DNA of 64,000 nt from NCBI RefSeq assembly GCF_003952665.1, contig NZ_CP017946.1:3286001-3350000 (forward strand), written 5' to 3'. This document shows, in pieces, positions 26,540-36,379 of this stretch. The notes beneath the pieces were generated by a model, which saw nothing but the letters and a program-made list of their open reading frames with translations, was not told the DNA's origin and made no database searches. The position numbers and the translations under genes were made by a program. This stretch comes from Bosea sp. Tri-49 (GTDB lineage: Bacteria > Pseudomonadota > Alphaproteobacteria > Rhizobiales > Beijerinckiaceae). How positions within the stretch are numbered: the stretch's first letter is position 1; each line of letters begins with the position of its first letter.

Positions 26540-28167
26540 GTTCCTCCCCCCTCCTCTCCGTCCAGGAGCTCTCCGTCGCCTTCCGCCAGGGCGGGCAGGA
26601 GACACTCGCCGTCGACAAGGTCTCGTTCGAGATCGCCAAGGGCGAGACACTCGCCATCGTCGGCGAATCCGGCTCTGGCAAATCGGTCTCGGCGCTGTCG
26701 ATCCTGAAGCTGCTGAACTACCCGGCGGCGTATCACCCGTCGGGCAAAGTGCTGTTCAACGGCCAGGACCTGATCGCCGCCGACGAGGACGCGATGCGCA
26801 AGGTCCGCGGCAACGACATCACCATGGTGTTCCAGGAGCCGATGACCTCGCTCAACCCGCTGCACCCGATTGCGCGGCAGATCGGCGAGATTCTTGAACT
26901 GCACAAGGGCCTGCGCGGCGAGAAGGCGCGAGCCAGAACGCTCGAACTGCTCAGCCTGGTCGGCATTCGCGATGCGGAAAGCCGGCTCGATGCCTATCCG
27001 CACCAGCTCTCGGGCGGCCAGCGCCAGCGCGTGATGATCGCGATGGCGCTCGCCAACGAACCCGACCTGCTGATCGCCGACGAGCCGACCACCGCGCTCG
27101 ACGTCACCGTGCAGGCGCAGATCCTGACGCTGCTGAAGGAACTGCAGGCGCGGCTCGGCATGGCGATCCTGTTCATCACCCATGATCTCGGCATCGTCCG
27201 GCGCATCGCCGACCGGGTTTGCGTGATGCTGAAGGGCAGAATCGTCGAGCAGGGCCCCGTCGCCGAGATTTTCGGCAATCCCCAGCACGCCTATACGCAG
27301 CGCCTGCTGGCCGCCGAGCCGAAGGGTCGGCCGGAGCCTGTGCCGGAAGGCGCCCCGATCCTGCTGGAAGCCGGTCCGGTCAAGGTCTGGTTCCCGATCA
27401 AGACCGGGTTGCTGCGCCGCACCACCAGCCATGTGAAGGCGGTGGACGGCATCTCGGTGAAAGTGCGCGAGGGCGAGACGCTCGGCATCGTCGGCGAATC
27501 CGGCTCGGGCAAGACGACACTCGGCCTCGCCATATTGCGGCTGATCTCGTCGGAGGGGCCGATCGTCTTCCTCGGCGACCGCATCGACGGGCTGAAGAGC
27601 AAGGCGGTCCGGCCGAAGCGCAAGGACCTCCAGGTCGTCTTCCAGGACCCCTACGGCTCGCTCTCGCCGCGCATGTCGGTCACCGACATCGTCGCGGAGG
27701 GGCTGACCGTCCAGCAGAAGGGGCTGAGCTATCAGCGCCAGCGCGAGATCGTGGCGCAGGCGCTCGCCGATGTCGGGCTCGATCCTTCGACGATGGACCG
27801 CTATCCGCACGAATTCTCTGGCGGCCAGCGCCAGCGCATCGCGATCGCCCGCGCCATGGCGCTCGATCCGAAATTCGTCGTGCTCGACGAGCCGACCTCG
27901 GCGCTCGACATGTCGGTCCAGGCGCAGATCGTCGAATTGCTGCGCGGACTGCAGGCCAGGCGCAAGCTCGGCTATCTCTTCATCAGCCACGACCTCAAGG
28001 TGGTCAGGGCGCTGTCGCACCGGGTGGTGGTGATGCAGAACGGCAAGGTGGTCGAGGAAGGACCGGCCGAGGAGATCTTCCAGCGCCCGCGCGAGGCCTA
28101 TACGCAGGCACTGCTCGCCGCCGCGCTCAACCTCGAGCCGGCGAACAGCGCCGCGGTGCGGGACTGA
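26536..28167 (+). CDS. yejF: Microcin C/peptide ABC transporter, double ATPase YejF
   Basis: A 543-residue protein with two ATP-binding domains in tandem. Each has Walker A (GESGSGKS near residue 45; GESGSGKT near 325), a signature (LSGGQRQR and FSGGQRQR), Walker B ([13 protein letters not shown] and [13 protein letters not shown]) and H-loop (FITHDL, FISHDL). GTG 26536 begins inside the toxin stop (GTGA), so yejF translation is coupled to the PIN-toxin gene. It energises YejBE. deoB starts two bases after its stop. Confidence 0.95.
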   Translation: MSSSPLLSVQELSVAFRQGGQETLAVDKVSFEIAKGETLAIVGESGSGKSVSALSILKLLNYPAAYHPSGKVLFNGQDLIAADEDAMRKVRGNDITMVFQEPMTSLNPLHPIARQIGEILELHKGLRGEKARARTLELLSLVGIRDAESRLDAYPHQLSGGQRQRVMIAMALANEPDLLIADEPTTALDVTVQAQILTLLKELQARLGMAILFITHDLGIVRRIADRVCVMLKGRIVEQGPVAEIFGNPQHAYTQRLLAAEPKGRPEPVPEGAPILLEAGPVKVWFPIKTGLLRRTTSHVKAVDGISVKVREGETLGIVGESGSGKTTLGLAILRLISSEGPIVFLGDRIDGLKSKAVRPKRKDLQVVFQDPYGSLSPRMSVTDIVAEGLTVQQKGLSYQRQREIVAQALADVGLDPSTMDRYPHEFSGGQRQRIAIARAMALDPKFVVLDEPTSALDMSVQAQIVELLRGLQARRKLGYLFISHDLKVVRALSHRVVVMQNGKVVEEGPAEEIFQRPREAYTQALLAAALNLEPANSAAVRD

Positions 28168-28169
28168 CG

Positions 28170-29387
28170 ATGGCGCGCGCCATCCTGATCGTGCTCGACT
28201 CTGTCGGCTGCGGCGGCGCTGAGGATGCCGCCACCTATGGCGATACCGGCTCCGACACGCTCGGCCATATCGCTGAGGCCTGCGCCGAGGGGCGCGGCGA
28301 CCGCGACGGCCTCCGCAGCGGGCCGCTCGATATCCCGAACCTCGCCCGACTAGGCTTGAGCCATGCCTGCGAAGCCTCGACGGGACAGCCTCTCGCCGGC
28401 GTGACGCGGCCAGAGGCGCCGCAGGGGCAATACGGCTACGGCGTCGAGATCAGCCAGGGCAAGGACACGCCATCCGGCCATTGGGAGATCGCCGGCTGCC
28501 CGGTGCCGTTCAAATGGGGCTATTTCACCGCGCTGGAGAACACGTTCCCGCCTGACCTCGTCGCCGCCATCATCCGTGAGGGCGCCCTGCCCGGCATCCT
28601 CGGCAACAAGCACGCCTCGGGCACGGCGGTAATCGACGAGCTTGCTGAGGAGCACATCCGGACCGGCAAGCCGATCTGCTACACCTCGGTCGACTCGGTG
28701 CTGCAGATCGCGGCGCATGAGGAGCATTTTGGCCTGGAACGGCTCTATGCGCTCTGCAAGAAGGTTCGGGTGCTGGTCGACCCGCTGAGGATCGGCCGTG
28801 TCATCGCCCGCCCCTTCGTCGGCACGACGGAGACCGGTTTCACCCGCACCGGGAACCGCAAGGACTTCGCGATCCCGCCGCCGGATGAGACCATCCTCGA
28901 CCGGCTCGCGGCAAAAAGCCGGCCGATCGTGACCGTCGGCAAGATCGGCGACATCTTCGCTCATCGGAACACGGGTGAGGAGATCAAGCCGTTCGGCAAC
29001 GCCGCCATGTGGGCCGCGGCGCTGGAGGCGTTCGCGCGGCTGCCCGATGGCGGCTTCTGCTTCGTCAATCTCGTCGACTTCGACACCGAATACGGCCATC
29101 GCCGCGACATTCCAGGCTATGCGGCAGCGCTGGAAGCCTTCGATCGCGACCTGCCGAAGCTCGAGGCACTGCTTCGCCCCGGCGATCTTGCCATCATCAC
29201 AGCCGACCATGGCAACGATCCGAGCTGGCCCGGAACCGACCATACGCGCGAGCATGTGCCGATCCTGGGCTTCGGGCCGAATGTGCCGGCGCGAGAGATC
29301 GGCTGCAGGGCAAGCTTCGCCGACATCGCGGCGACACTCGGCGAATGGCTGGGTGTCGGGACGGTCGGTCCCGGACGTGCCTGGTAG
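28170..29387 (+). CDS. deoB: Phosphopentomutase
   Basis: A 405-residue alkaline-phosphatase-superfamily mutase that interconverts (deoxy)ribose 1- and 5-phosphate in nucleoside salvage. Metal-site motifs: [14 protein letters not shown] at residue 8, the phosphorylated Thr region [22 protein letters not shown], and the C-terminal [22 protein letters not shown]. It begins two bases after yejF and so probably shares the yej transcript. The pairing of peptide import with deoB is of no obvious metabolic logic. A repeat element follows the stop. Confidence 0.95.
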   Translation: MARAILIVLDSVGCGGAEDAATYGDTGSDTLGHIAEACAEGRGDRDGLRSGPLDIPNLARLGLSHACEASTGQPLAGVTRPEAPQGQYGYGVEISQGKDTPSGHWEIAGCPVPFKWGYFTALENTFPPDLVAAIIREGALPGILGNKHASGTAVIDELAEEHIRTGKPICYTSVDSVLQIAAHEEHFGLERLYALCKKVRVLVDPLRIGRVIARPFVGTTETGFTRTGNRKDFAIPPPDETILDRLAAKSRPIVTVGKIGDIFAHRNTGEEIKPFGNAAMWAAALEAFARLPDGGFCFVNLVDFDTEYGHRRDIPGYAAALEAFDRDLPKLEALLRPGDLAIITADHGNDPSWPGTDHTREHVPILGFGPNVPAREIGCRASFADIAATLGEWLGVGTVGPGRAW

Positions 29388-29407
29388 CTAAAGCTTTTGG
29401 TTTTATC

Positions 29408-29451
29408 GCATTTTCTTCACGCGAACCGGTACCTACTTCGCTCGAAAATGC
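29408..29451. repeat. Dispersed palindromic repeat, GCATTTTC...GAAAATGC family
   Basis: A 44-base element with terminal inverted repeats GCATTTTC and GAAAATGC and the core TTCACGCGAACCGG. It differs from the copy at 49506-49549 at only two positions. It lies between the convergent deoB and chemoreceptor genes and touches the chemoreceptor stop codon, so it may serve as a two-way transcription end. Confidence 0.85.
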
Positions 29452-29452
29452 T

Positions 29453-30910
29453 CTAGGCCGCGGCGACGCGCTCACAGAACTCCGCCACCTCGCGGCGGAT
29501 GCGCTGCGCCTGCGTCGCAAGGTCCGACGACGAGCTCTGCAAGCTGCCGGCAGCGGCGTAGGTGCGCTCGGTCACCGCCTCGAAGCTCTGCAAGGTCTGG
29601 GCGCTGCGGTTGGCACCATCAGAGGAAACCTGGACCTCGCGCGCGATCTCGGCGGTGGCGCGATCCTGCTCGCCGACCGCATAGGCGATCGCGACCGAGA
29701 CGGTCTCGACCTCGCCGATCGCCATGACCATCTCGCGGATCGACTTGAGCGAGCGCTGCGAGGCGGTCTGGATCGCCTCGATCGAGCGCGCCACCTCCTC
29801 GGTCGCTGTCGCCGTCTGCGCCGAGAGCGTCTTGACCTCGCTGGCGACGACGGCGAAGCCCTTCCCCATCGCCCCGGCACGCGCCGCCTCGATGGTCGCG
29901 TTCAACGCCAGCATGCTGGTCTGCGCCGCGATACCGCGAATGATCTCAGCCACGGCGCCGACGCTTTCGCCGGTGCGTGCCAACGCCTCGATCTCGGTGC
30001 TGGCAGCCCGTGCAAGCCTGGCGGCCGATTGCGAGCTGCCGGCCGACTGCGTGACGTTGCGGCCGATCTCTGCGATCGAGCTCGCAAGCTCCTGGCTGGC
30101 CGCCGCGGTCTGCTCGATGCTGGTCCTCACCTCGGTCGAGCTGCGCGAGACGAGCGAGATCTGCTGACGCGCCCGGTCGGAGGCGCCGGTGAGGCCGCGG
30201 GCATCGACCTGCATCGCCTCGGACGCCTTGTCGAGGACGGCCATGGCGCCGTCCATCTCGTCGCGGAAGTGTTCGACCATGGCCCGCAAGCGCTCGGCAC
30301 GTGCCTCGGCCTCGTCAGCGAGCGCTCGCTCGCGATCACTCGCCAGGCGTTCGCGCTCGGCGACCTCTTCGGCTCGGCGCAGATTGGCCTCGGTCTGCGC
30401 GAAGATGCGCGCGGTCATCACGGCGATCGCTGCGAGGAAGGCCGTCTCGACAACCACGATGACGGCATGCAGCAGGACCCGGAGCAGATTGCCGCCCTGG
30501 TAGAAGACGGCGGCGGGCAGGACGAACTGCAGCACCAGATGGTGCACCGCCGTAAGCGCGGCGCCCAGGATGATCGGCCGCCAGTCGCAGAAACCGGCGA
30601 GCAATGCGAGCACGGCGAAGTAGTACATGTGCATGTCGGGCTGCCAGGGATGCCCGGAGAAGACCGCGACCAAAATGGAGACCTGGCCGATCAAGGCGAC
30701 AGCGATCGCGCATTGCGCCAGCAACGTCGCACCGACCCCGCGATAGGCGAGCAGCGCCGCGAGCGCGAGCAACAAGGCGCTTAGCCCCGGCACCAGCCCG
30801 TCGCTGGATTGCAGCAGCGACGCCATCGCAAGCAGTGGGATATGAAGGAAGGCGAGGCCGATGAGGCAGCGCGCGACGAGGTCGCGAAGACCAGACAAAG
30901 TCAAAATCAT
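29453..30910 (-). CDS. Methyl-accepting chemotaxis protein
   Basis: A 485-residue chemoreceptor. The first 170 or so residues form several transmembrane helices with no large periplasmic ligand domain. A coiled coil follows (about 175-235), then the cytoplasmic signalling domain with the hairpin tip [42 protein letters not shown]. No HAMP domain is evident. ATG 30910 overlaps the stop of the upstream small gene (ATGA). A membrane-embedded sensor suggests response to membrane or energy state. No che genes are nearby. Confidence 0.92.
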   Translation of the reverse strand: MILTLSGLRDLVARCLIGLAFLHIPLLAMASLLQSSDGLVPGLSALLLALAALLAYRGVGATLLAQCAIAVALIGQVSILVAVFSGHPWQPDMHMYYFAVLALLAGFCDWRPIILGAALTAVHHLVLQFVLPAAVFYQGGNLLRVLLHAVIVVVETAFLAAIAVMTARIFAQTEANLRRAEEVAERERLASDRERALADEAEARAERLRAMVEHFRDEMDGAMAVLDKASEAMQVDARGLTGASDRARQQISLVSRSSTEVRTSIEQTAAASQELASSIAEIGRNVTQSAGSSQSAARLARAASTEIEALARTGESVGAVAEIIRGIAAQTSMLALNATIEAARAGAMGKGFAVVASEVKTLSAQTATATEEVARSIEAIQTASQRSLKSIREMVMAIGEVETVSVAIAYAVGEQDRATAEIAREVQVSSDGANRSAQTLQSFEAVTERTYAAAGSLQSSSSDLATQAQRIRREVAEFCERVAAA

Positions 30911-31281
30911 AGGCGGGTCGCTTCGGCCTCCGATGAGATGACGCATCCAGCAAGCCCGTCGAGACGCAGCATCAGCATGGCGCCGGCCGGCCTCGCCGTC
31001 GGCGCTGTCCCAGCCTCTGGCGCAAGGACGACGACGAAAGGCATCGCGCCTTGCCGCAGGAGCCTGGCGCCGGTCGCGAGGCTGCGTGCCACGGCCTCCT
31101 CACCGGAGACCCAGGGCGGAAAGATCACTGCCAGCGGCGCGGCCGGGCCGGCGATAGGACCGGGCAAGCTGGCGAGGGTCACGAGGCCGGAGCAGAGCGC
31201 CAAGCCTGCGATCAGACCCACATCGCGCCACCGTCGGAGCTGCCGAGAGCGGGCATCGATCGGTATCGCGACGGTGCTCAT
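30907..31281 (-). CDS. Hypothetical single-pass membrane protein coupled to chemoreceptor
   Basis: A 124-residue protein with one predicted transmembrane helix (about residues 22-40, [21 protein letters not shown]) and a C-terminal domain of mixed strands with a possible small sensor role. The stop TGA overlaps the chemoreceptor ATG, so the two are made together. I do not recognise the family. It may modulate the chemoreceptor; that is inferred from coupling only. Confidence 0.65.
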   Translation of the reverse strand: MSTVAIPIDARSRQLRRWRDVGLIAGLALCSGLVTLASLPGPIAGPAAPLAVIFPPWVSGEEAVARSLATGARLLRQGAMPFVVVLAPEAGTAPTARPAGAMLMLRLDGLAGCVISSEAEATRL

Positions 31282-31476
31282 TCCTCAGGTCGATTCTCGG
31301 CTTGGCTAACGTAACGTTGCCCTCAGTGAAGCTCCTGGGCCCTGCCCCTTAAATTTCGATTAATCAGCCAATTCCGTTTCAATGATTACCCCCCGGTCCT
31401 GAATATACGTTTTACGGTTTGTAAAGGCGCCGGCTATACACTCTATGGTTGTAAATCCCAGTGGAGTGAACATGCC

Positions 31477-31905
31477 ATGCGCTCGTTCATCCGCCGCCTA
31501 CGGACTGATTGCGCCGCTGCCACTGCCGTAGAATTCGCCTTCATCGCGCCGATCCTGCTGCTTCTGCTGTTCGGGATCATTGGCTACGGCCACGCCTTTG
31601 GCGTGTATCACGGCGTGCAACAACTAGCGGCCGAAGCGGCCCGAGCTTCCGTCGCCGGGCTCGACGATGCTGAGCGCGAGCGGCTGGCACGTAGCTTCAT
31701 CACCCGCAGTGTCGGCTCTTACGCCTTCCTCGACCCAAGCAAGCTGACGGTACGGACGACCGCGACCGGCGCGCCCTCGCCGAGCTTCGAGGTAGCAGTC
31801 GCCTACGACTACTCGGACAGCATCTTCAACCGCCTCAACTCGATCGTCGCACTGCCCACCCCGGTGGTCGAGCGCCGGGCCGTCGTGCAGCGCGGCGGCT
31901 ACTGA
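31477..31905 (+). CDS. TadE-like pilus assembly protein
   Basis: A 142-residue TadE-type protein: basic N-terminus, prepilin-like FAFIAPILLLLLFGIIGYGHAF helix after the VEF motif (TAVEFAFIAP, a Flp-pseudopilin-type cleavage region), then a small periplasmic domain. TadE is a minor pseudopilin of the Flp/Tad pilus. GTGGAG lies upstream of ATG. The 195-base spacer before it (31282-31476) is A+T-richer, with a TATACACT segment that could be a promoter. It pairs with a TadG-like gene 35 bases later; no tadABC genes are present in the window. Confidence 0.85.
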   Translation: MRSFIRRLRTDCAAATAVEFAFIAPILLLLLFGIIGYGHAFGVYHGVQQLAAEAARASVAGLDDAERERLARSFITRSVGSYAFLDPSKLTVRTTATGAPSPSFEVAVAYDYSDSIFNRLNSIVALPTPVVERRAVVQRGGY

Positions 31906-31940
31906 ACCCGTTTGCAGATGGAGCAGCGAAGGAGGCCGTC

Positions 31941-33611
31941 ATGATCAATCTCTTGCGGAGACTGTTTGCGGACCGACGTGGCCTCTCATCGATCGTGTTC
32001 GCCGGCAGCTCCATGGTTCTGTTCGGCTTCGGCACGATGGCGGTCGACGTCGGCAGCTTCTACTACCAGCAGCGCCGGCAACAGACCGCGACAGATCTCG
32101 CCGCGCTCGCCGCCGCGGCGGACCTCGGAAAGGCCGACGCCGCCGCGCGGGCAAGCGCCGGACGCAACGGTTACACCGCTGCCGCAGTCGAAAGGGTGCA
32201 GCTGGGCACCTATACGGCGGACGCGACGCTCGCGCCTGAGATGCGCTTCCAGCCGAGTTCAGCGACTGTCGCGAATGCTGCCCGGATCGAGATGCGCGCG
32301 ACCACCCCGATGATCCTTGGCCGTGTGATTGGCGCGAGCGGCCTCGGAAACGAAGCCGGCGACGTCCCAATCCTGACGCGGGCGACCGCCGCACAGGACA
32401 TGCAGGCCGCCTTCGCCATCGGCTCACGCCTGGTCCGGCTGGAGGGCGGCGCTCTCAACGGCCTGCTAGGTGGCCTGCTTGGGACGAACCTATCCCTGTC
32501 GGTCATGGACTATGAGGGGCTGGCGCGGGCCCGGATCGACCTTTTCGGCTTCGCGCGGCAATTGGCGACGCGCGCCTCGATCTCCGCATTGACCTTCGAC
32601 GAGGTCATCCGCGCCCAGGTTCGCATCGGGGACGTCATTTTGGCGGCCCAGGATGCAGCGCGCGCGCAAGGCGCGGGCAGTGACGCCGTCGCGGCACTGG
32701 GACGTCTGGCGACAGTACTCGCCGGCTCGAGCCAGCGCCTCAACCTGCAGAGCCTGGTCTCGTTCGGCACCTATGGCAGCCGCCAACTGAGCGAGGAGGT
32801 GCCAATCAAGGCCTCGCTATCGGCACTCGACCTCGTCTCGGCCACGGCGCAGATCGCCAATGGCGCACGCCAGCTCGATCTCGGCCTGGCGGTCAACGTG
32901 CCCGGCCTCGCCTCGGTCTCGCTGAAGCTCGGCATCGGCGAGCGGCCTGTCGGCACCAGCCTGGTGCGCGTCGGCCGCACCGGCGCAACCGTCCACACAG
33001 CCCAGACGCGCCTGCTGCTGACGCTCTCCCTCGTCGGCAGCGGCCAGGCTTCGCTGGTCAAGCTGCCGCTCTATCTGGAACTCGCCTCGGCTACGGCCCG
33101 CCTGACCTCGATCTCCTGCGGCGCCGGCGACATTGCCAGCGCGCGGGTGACGCTCGGCGTGACACCGGCCGTGGCCGATGCCTGGATCGGACAGGTCTCC
33201 AATGCCGAGTTCAGCAATTTCAGCACGCGACCGAACCCTCCGGCCGCAACGCTGCTCGACCTCGGCCTCGTTAGAGTAACGGGCCGGGCGCATGTCACGA
33301 TCAGCAACACCAGCGAGACCCCGGTCAGTTTCAGCTATGCCGAGATCCAGCGGGCCGAGAAGAAGACAACCTCGACGCAGAACTTCGTTGCGAGCCTGCT
33401 GTCGCGACTGGTTTCCGATCTCGAGGTACGTGTCGAGCCGCTCGGACTCGGACTCGGCATCGACGGGGCCGTCTCCAATGTCCTCGCCGGTGCGGTGGCG
33501 CCGCTGGACCAGGTGCTGACGAGCCTGCTCAATACGCTCGGGATCGGACTCGGTCAGGCTGACAGCTGGGTCAGCGGCGTGCGCTGCGGCGGGGCGGTCT
33601 TGATCCTGTAG
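31941..33611 (+). CDS. TadG-like pilus assembly protein
   Basis: A 556-residue protein with the N-terminal Tad/TadG helix (RRGLSSIVFAGSSMVLFGFGTMAVDVGSFYYQQRRQQTATDLAALAAA, about residues 13-60), characteristic of Tad-secretion proteins. A long periplasmic region of about 490 residues follows, with few recognisable motifs and repeated Leu/Ala/Val beta-strand segments. Its ribosome site AAGGAGG is strong. The partner TadE-like gene is directly upstream. It converges with the phosphatase gene with only four bases between stops. Confidence 0.85.
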   Translation: MINLLRRLFADRRGLSSIVFAGSSMVLFGFGTMAVDVGSFYYQQRRQQTATDLAALAAAADLGKADAAARASAGRNGYTAAAVERVQLGTYTADATLAPEMRFQPSSATVANAARIEMRATTPMILGRVIGASGLGNEAGDVPILTRATAAQDMQAAFAIGSRLVRLEGGALNGLLGGLLGTNLSLSVMDYEGLARARIDLFGFARQLATRASISALTFDEVIRAQVRIGDVILAAQDAARAQGAGSDAVAALGRLATVLAGSSQRLNLQSLVSFGTYGSRQLSEEVPIKASLSALDLVSATAQIANGARQLDLGLAVNVPGLASVSLKLGIGERPVGTSLVRVGRTGATVHTAQTRLLLTLSLVGSGQASLVKLPLYLELASATARLTSISCGAGDIASARVTLGVTPAVADAWIGQVSNAEFSNFSTRPNPPAATLLDLGLVRVTGRAHVTISNTSETPVSFSYAEIQRAEKKTTSTQNFVASLLSRLVSDLEVRVEPLGLGLGIDGAVSNVLAGAVAPLDQVLTSLLNTLGIGLGQADSWVSGVRCGGAVLIL

Positions 33612-33615
33612 AGCG

Positions 33616-34062
33616 TCAGGGCCGCAGCCTGTTCTTGATCCGCTGCATCAGCCCGTCGCGGACGGCGCGATAGGCTTCGAGGACCTGCTCGCGCGAGCCT
33701 TGCACGATGGTCGGATCCGGCGTCGGCCAGTATTCGACGTCGGACGCGACGGTGCGGGTCAGGTCGAGCGCCTTGTGATGCGCCTCGGGCGAAAGCGTGA
33801 CGATCAGATCGAAGTTGAGCCCCTCCCATTCCTCCAGCTCTTCGAGCGATTTCGGCTTGTGCTTGCGGGCGTCGATGCCGATCTCGTCGAGGACCTCCAA
33901 GGCGAAGGGGTCGACATCGCCTTTGCGTGCCCCTGCCGACTGAACGTAGACCGACTTGCCGAAGAAGTGCTTGGCCATCGCCTCGGCCATGGGCGAGCGC
34001 ACCGCGTTGTAGGCGCACATGAACAGCACGCTCTGGAGCTTGCGCGGGGCGGACGGCTCCAA
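33616..34062 (-). CDS. Low molecular weight phosphatase / ArsC-like protein
   Basis: A 148-residue protein with the LMW phosphatase fold: VLFMCAYNAVRSPMAEA (the CX5R active site, Cys near residue 16) and the general-acid Asp in YWPTPDPT. The family covers LMW protein tyrosine phosphatases and thioredoxin-linked arsenate reductases. The additional cysteines of arsenate reductase are missing, so a phosphatase role is more likely. The apparent start is TTG 34062, four bases after the UPF0262 stop. It is the last gene of the conserved murA-hisD-UPF0262 operon. Confidence 0.85.
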   Translation of the reverse strand: MEPSAPRKLQSVLFMCAYNAVRSPMAEAMAKHFFGKSVYVQSAGARKGDVDPFALEVLDEIGIDARKHKPKSLEELEEWEGLNFDLIVTLSPEAHHKALDLTRTVASDVEYWPTPDPTIVQGSREQVLEAYRAVRDGLMQRIKNRLRP

Positions 34063-34066
34063 GCGC

Positions 34067-34540
34067 TCAGCCCTTCCAGTGCAGCGCGTAGATCAGGGTG
34101 AAGAGGCGGCGGGCGGTCTCGTTGTCGATTTCGACCTTGTTGGTCAGCCGTTCGACCAGCAGGTGAGCCGCCTCGTCGTGCAGGCCGCGGCGCCCCATGT
34201 CGATCGCCTCGATCTGCGACGGCGTCGCCGTGCGGATGGCGGCATAGTAGCTGTCGCAGACCAGCTCGTAGTCCTTGATGATGCGCCTGAACGGCGTCAG
34301 CGAGAGAAGATGGGTGACGACCGGGGCGCCATCGGCGCTCTTGATCTCAAAGGCAAGGCGCCGCTCGACCAAGGCAAGATGGACGGCATAGGGGCCGCCG
34401 TCGAAATCCGGCACGGCGAAGTGGTTGCGTTCGATCAGGTCATAGATCGCGACGGCACGCTCATGCTCCTGGTCGGCGCCGCCCCGGCCGAGCGAAGCCT
34501 CGTCGAGCGTAACGGCGACCAGATGGTTGCGTTCCGACAT
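34067..34540 (-). CDS. UPF0262 family protein
   Basis: A 157-residue cytoplasmic protein of the conserved alphaproteobacterial UPF0262 family, found downstream of hisD. Visible segments are [32 protein letters not shown] and [48 protein letters not shown]. The ribosome site GGAGGATAC precedes ATG 34540. The molecular role is unknown. The LMW phosphatase gene follows after four bases. Confidence 0.93.
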   Translation of the reverse strand: MSERNHLVAVTLDEASLGRGGADQEHERAVAIYDLIERNHFAVPDFDGGPYAVHLALVERRLAFEIKSADGAPVVTHLLSLTPFRRIIKDYELVCDSYYAAIRTATPSQIEAIDMGRRGLHDEAAHLLVERLTNKVEIDNETARRLFTLIYALHWKG

Positions 34541-34588
34541 GTATCCTCCGCGCAGCCGGTCGCGAGCGCAGAATCGCCGCGCCCGACG

Positions 34589-35881
34589 TCAGCCGTTGAG
34601 TCGGATCGTCACGGAACGCGCATGAGCCTGCAAGCCCTCGGCCTCGGCGAGCGCGGTTGCGGCGCCGGCGAGCGCCTGCAGCGCTGTCGAATCGCACTTC
34701 AGCAGCGAGGTGCGCTTCATGAAATCGGGCACGCCGAGCCCCGAGGAGAAACGGGCGGAGCGCGCCGTCGGCAAGACATGGTTCGAGCCGCCGACATAGT
34801 CGCCGATCGCCTCGGGCGTATGCCCGCCAAGGAAGATCGCACCGGCATTGCGGATGCCTCCCGCCAGGCGCTCCGGCTCGGCGGAGATGATTTCGAGATG
34901 CTCCGGTGCCAGCCGGTTGACCAGTGGGATCGCCGTATCGAGCGCCCCGACCAGGACAATTGCGCCGAACTCACGCCAGCTCGCACCGGCGATCTCGGCA
35001 CGCGGCAAGGTCCTGAGCTGGCCTTCGACCGCGCGCTCGACCGCATCGGCGAGTGCGGCATCGTCGGTGATCAGGATCGACTGGGCGGCAGTGTCGTGCT
35101 CGGCCTGCGCGAGAAGGTCGGCGGCGATCCAGTCGGGATTGGCGCTCGCGTCGGCCAGGACCAGCACCTCGGAGGGGCCGGCGATCATGTCGATGCCGAC
35201 CGTGCCGAAGACCCGGCGCTTGGCGGCGGCGACATAGGCATTGCCGGGGCCGACGATCTTGGCGACGGGCGCGATCGTCCCGGTCCCGTAGGCAAGCGCA
35301 GCGATCGCCTGGGCCCCGCCGATGCGATAGATCTCATCGATGCCGGCGAGCCTGGCGGCGGCGAGAACCAGCGGATTGCCGTCGCCACGCGGCGTCGGCG
35401 CGACCATGACGAGCCGCTCGACCCCGGCGACCTTGGCCGGAATCGCGTTCATCAGAACGGACGATGGATAGCTCGCCGTGCCGCCCGGAACGTAGAGGCC
35501 GACGGCCTCGATCGCGCTCCAGCGCCAGCCGCTCTCGACGCCGAGCGTATCGCGCAACCAGGAATCGGCCGGCTTCTGGCGCAGGTGAAAGGTCTCGATC
35601 CGGGAGCGGGCCGTTTCCAGCGCATCGAGTTGCTCGCGCGTGCAGGCCGCCACCGCCGCCTCGACCTCGCTGTCGGTGACGCGCAGGGTCTGCGGCGTCA
35701 GCGACAGCTTGTCGAAGCGCTCGGTGTACTCGATCAGCGCCGCGTCGCCGCGGGTGCGGACATCGGCGATGATCGCGGCTGCGACCTGGTCGACATCCTC
35801 GGAAACCTCGCGCTTCATCGCAAGCAGAGCGGTGAACTCCCGCTCGAAGCCAACGTCGCGTGCGTCAAGCCTGATCGGCAT
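34589..35881 (-). CDS. hisD: Histidinol dehydrogenase
   Basis: A 430-residue zinc enzyme for the last two steps of histidine synthesis. Seen: AAVAACTREQLDALETA near the N-terminus, the NAD site GPGNAYVAAAKRRVFGTVGIDMIAGPSEVLVLAD (about residues 195-230), AQAEHDTAAQ (Zn ligand His), LAPEHLEIIS (catalytic Glu-His) and GGHTPEAIGDYVGGSNHVLPT. ATG 35881 has AGGA upstream; the frame runs on to 35983, which is not family-like. The gene is in the murA operon rather than a his operon, as is usual in alphaproteobacteria. Confidence 0.96.
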   Translation of the reverse strand: MPIRLDARDVGFEREFTALLAMKREVSEDVDQVAAAIIADVRTRGDAALIEYTERFDKLSLTPQTLRVTDSEVEAAVAACTREQLDALETARSRIETFHLRQKPADSWLRDTLGVESGWRWSAIEAVGLYVPGGTASYPSSVLMNAIPAKVAGVERLVMVAPTPRGDGNPLVLAAARLAGIDEIYRIGGAQAIAALAYGTGTIAPVAKIVGPGNAYVAAAKRRVFGTVGIDMIAGPSEVLVLADASANPDWIAADLLAQAEHDTAAQSILITDDAALADAVERAVEGQLRTLPRAEIAGASWREFGAIVLVGALDTAIPLVNRLAPEHLEIISAEPERLAGGIRNAGAIFLGGHTPEAIGDYVGGSNHVLPTARSARFSSGLGVPDFMKRTSLLKCDSTALQALAGAATALAEAEGLQAHARSVTIRLNG

Positions 35882-35904
35882 AGGAAATCCTGTCCGAAGG
35901 AGGG

Positions 35905-36348
35905 TCAGCCGGCGTCCGGATGAGCAGGCGTCGCGACGGCTTCCCAGATCGGGCCGAGATCCTTCATCTGCGCCTCGATGCACTCGACATCGAGCTGGAT
36001 GGCGGCACCGTCGGAGAAATGCAGGGTGACCTGGCCGGCCGGCCCATCGCTCTCGGCGAAGGTGACGGCGAGCAGGCTGAGCACGGCGCCATCGCCCGCT
36101 GCGATCTTCGTGCTGCGCGCCGCCGTTACGCGCTCGAAATGCAGGGCAGCAAGCCGGCGGCGCTTCTGGCCCTGGGTCGCGCCTTCCCAGTCGAAGCGGC
36201 GCAACGCCAGGGCGAAACGCTTCTCGGCCGGCAGATAGGCGATATCTCCGCGCTTCAGCACCGCATCCTGCAGATGCGCCGAGATCACCGACAGATCGTC
36301 GGTATCCAGGGCGATCAGTTTCAGCGGCTCGGCGACTGGATCGGACAT
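35905..36348 (-). CDS. DUF2948 family protein
   Basis: A 147-residue cytoplasmic protein of the DUF2948 family, regularly placed between murA and hisD in alphaproteobacteria. Family traits: LKLIALDTDDLSVISAHLQDAVLK at the N-terminus, FALALRRFDWE, and TLHFSDGAAIQLDVECIEAQMKDLGP near the end. ATG 36348 (MSDPVAEPLKL) is chosen; the in-frame extension to 36465 is not family-like. The function is unknown. Confidence 0.92.
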   Translation of the reverse strand: MSDPVAEPLKLIALDTDDLSVISAHLQDAVLKRGDIAYLPAEKRFALALRRFDWEGATQGQKRRRLAALHFERVTAARSTKIAAGDGAVLSLLAVTFAESDGPAGQVTLHFSDGAAIQLDVECIEAQMKDLGPIWEAVATPAHPDAG

Positions 36349-36379
36349 GCGCCTTATCTGGCGGGGGTGTGGCCCTGCG

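Noticed and set aside
34019..35923. Long plus-strand frame (634 codons) opposite UPF0262 and hisD
   Set aside because: Antisense to well-conserved genes; no recognisable domain and repetitive Asp/Arg/Gly composition.
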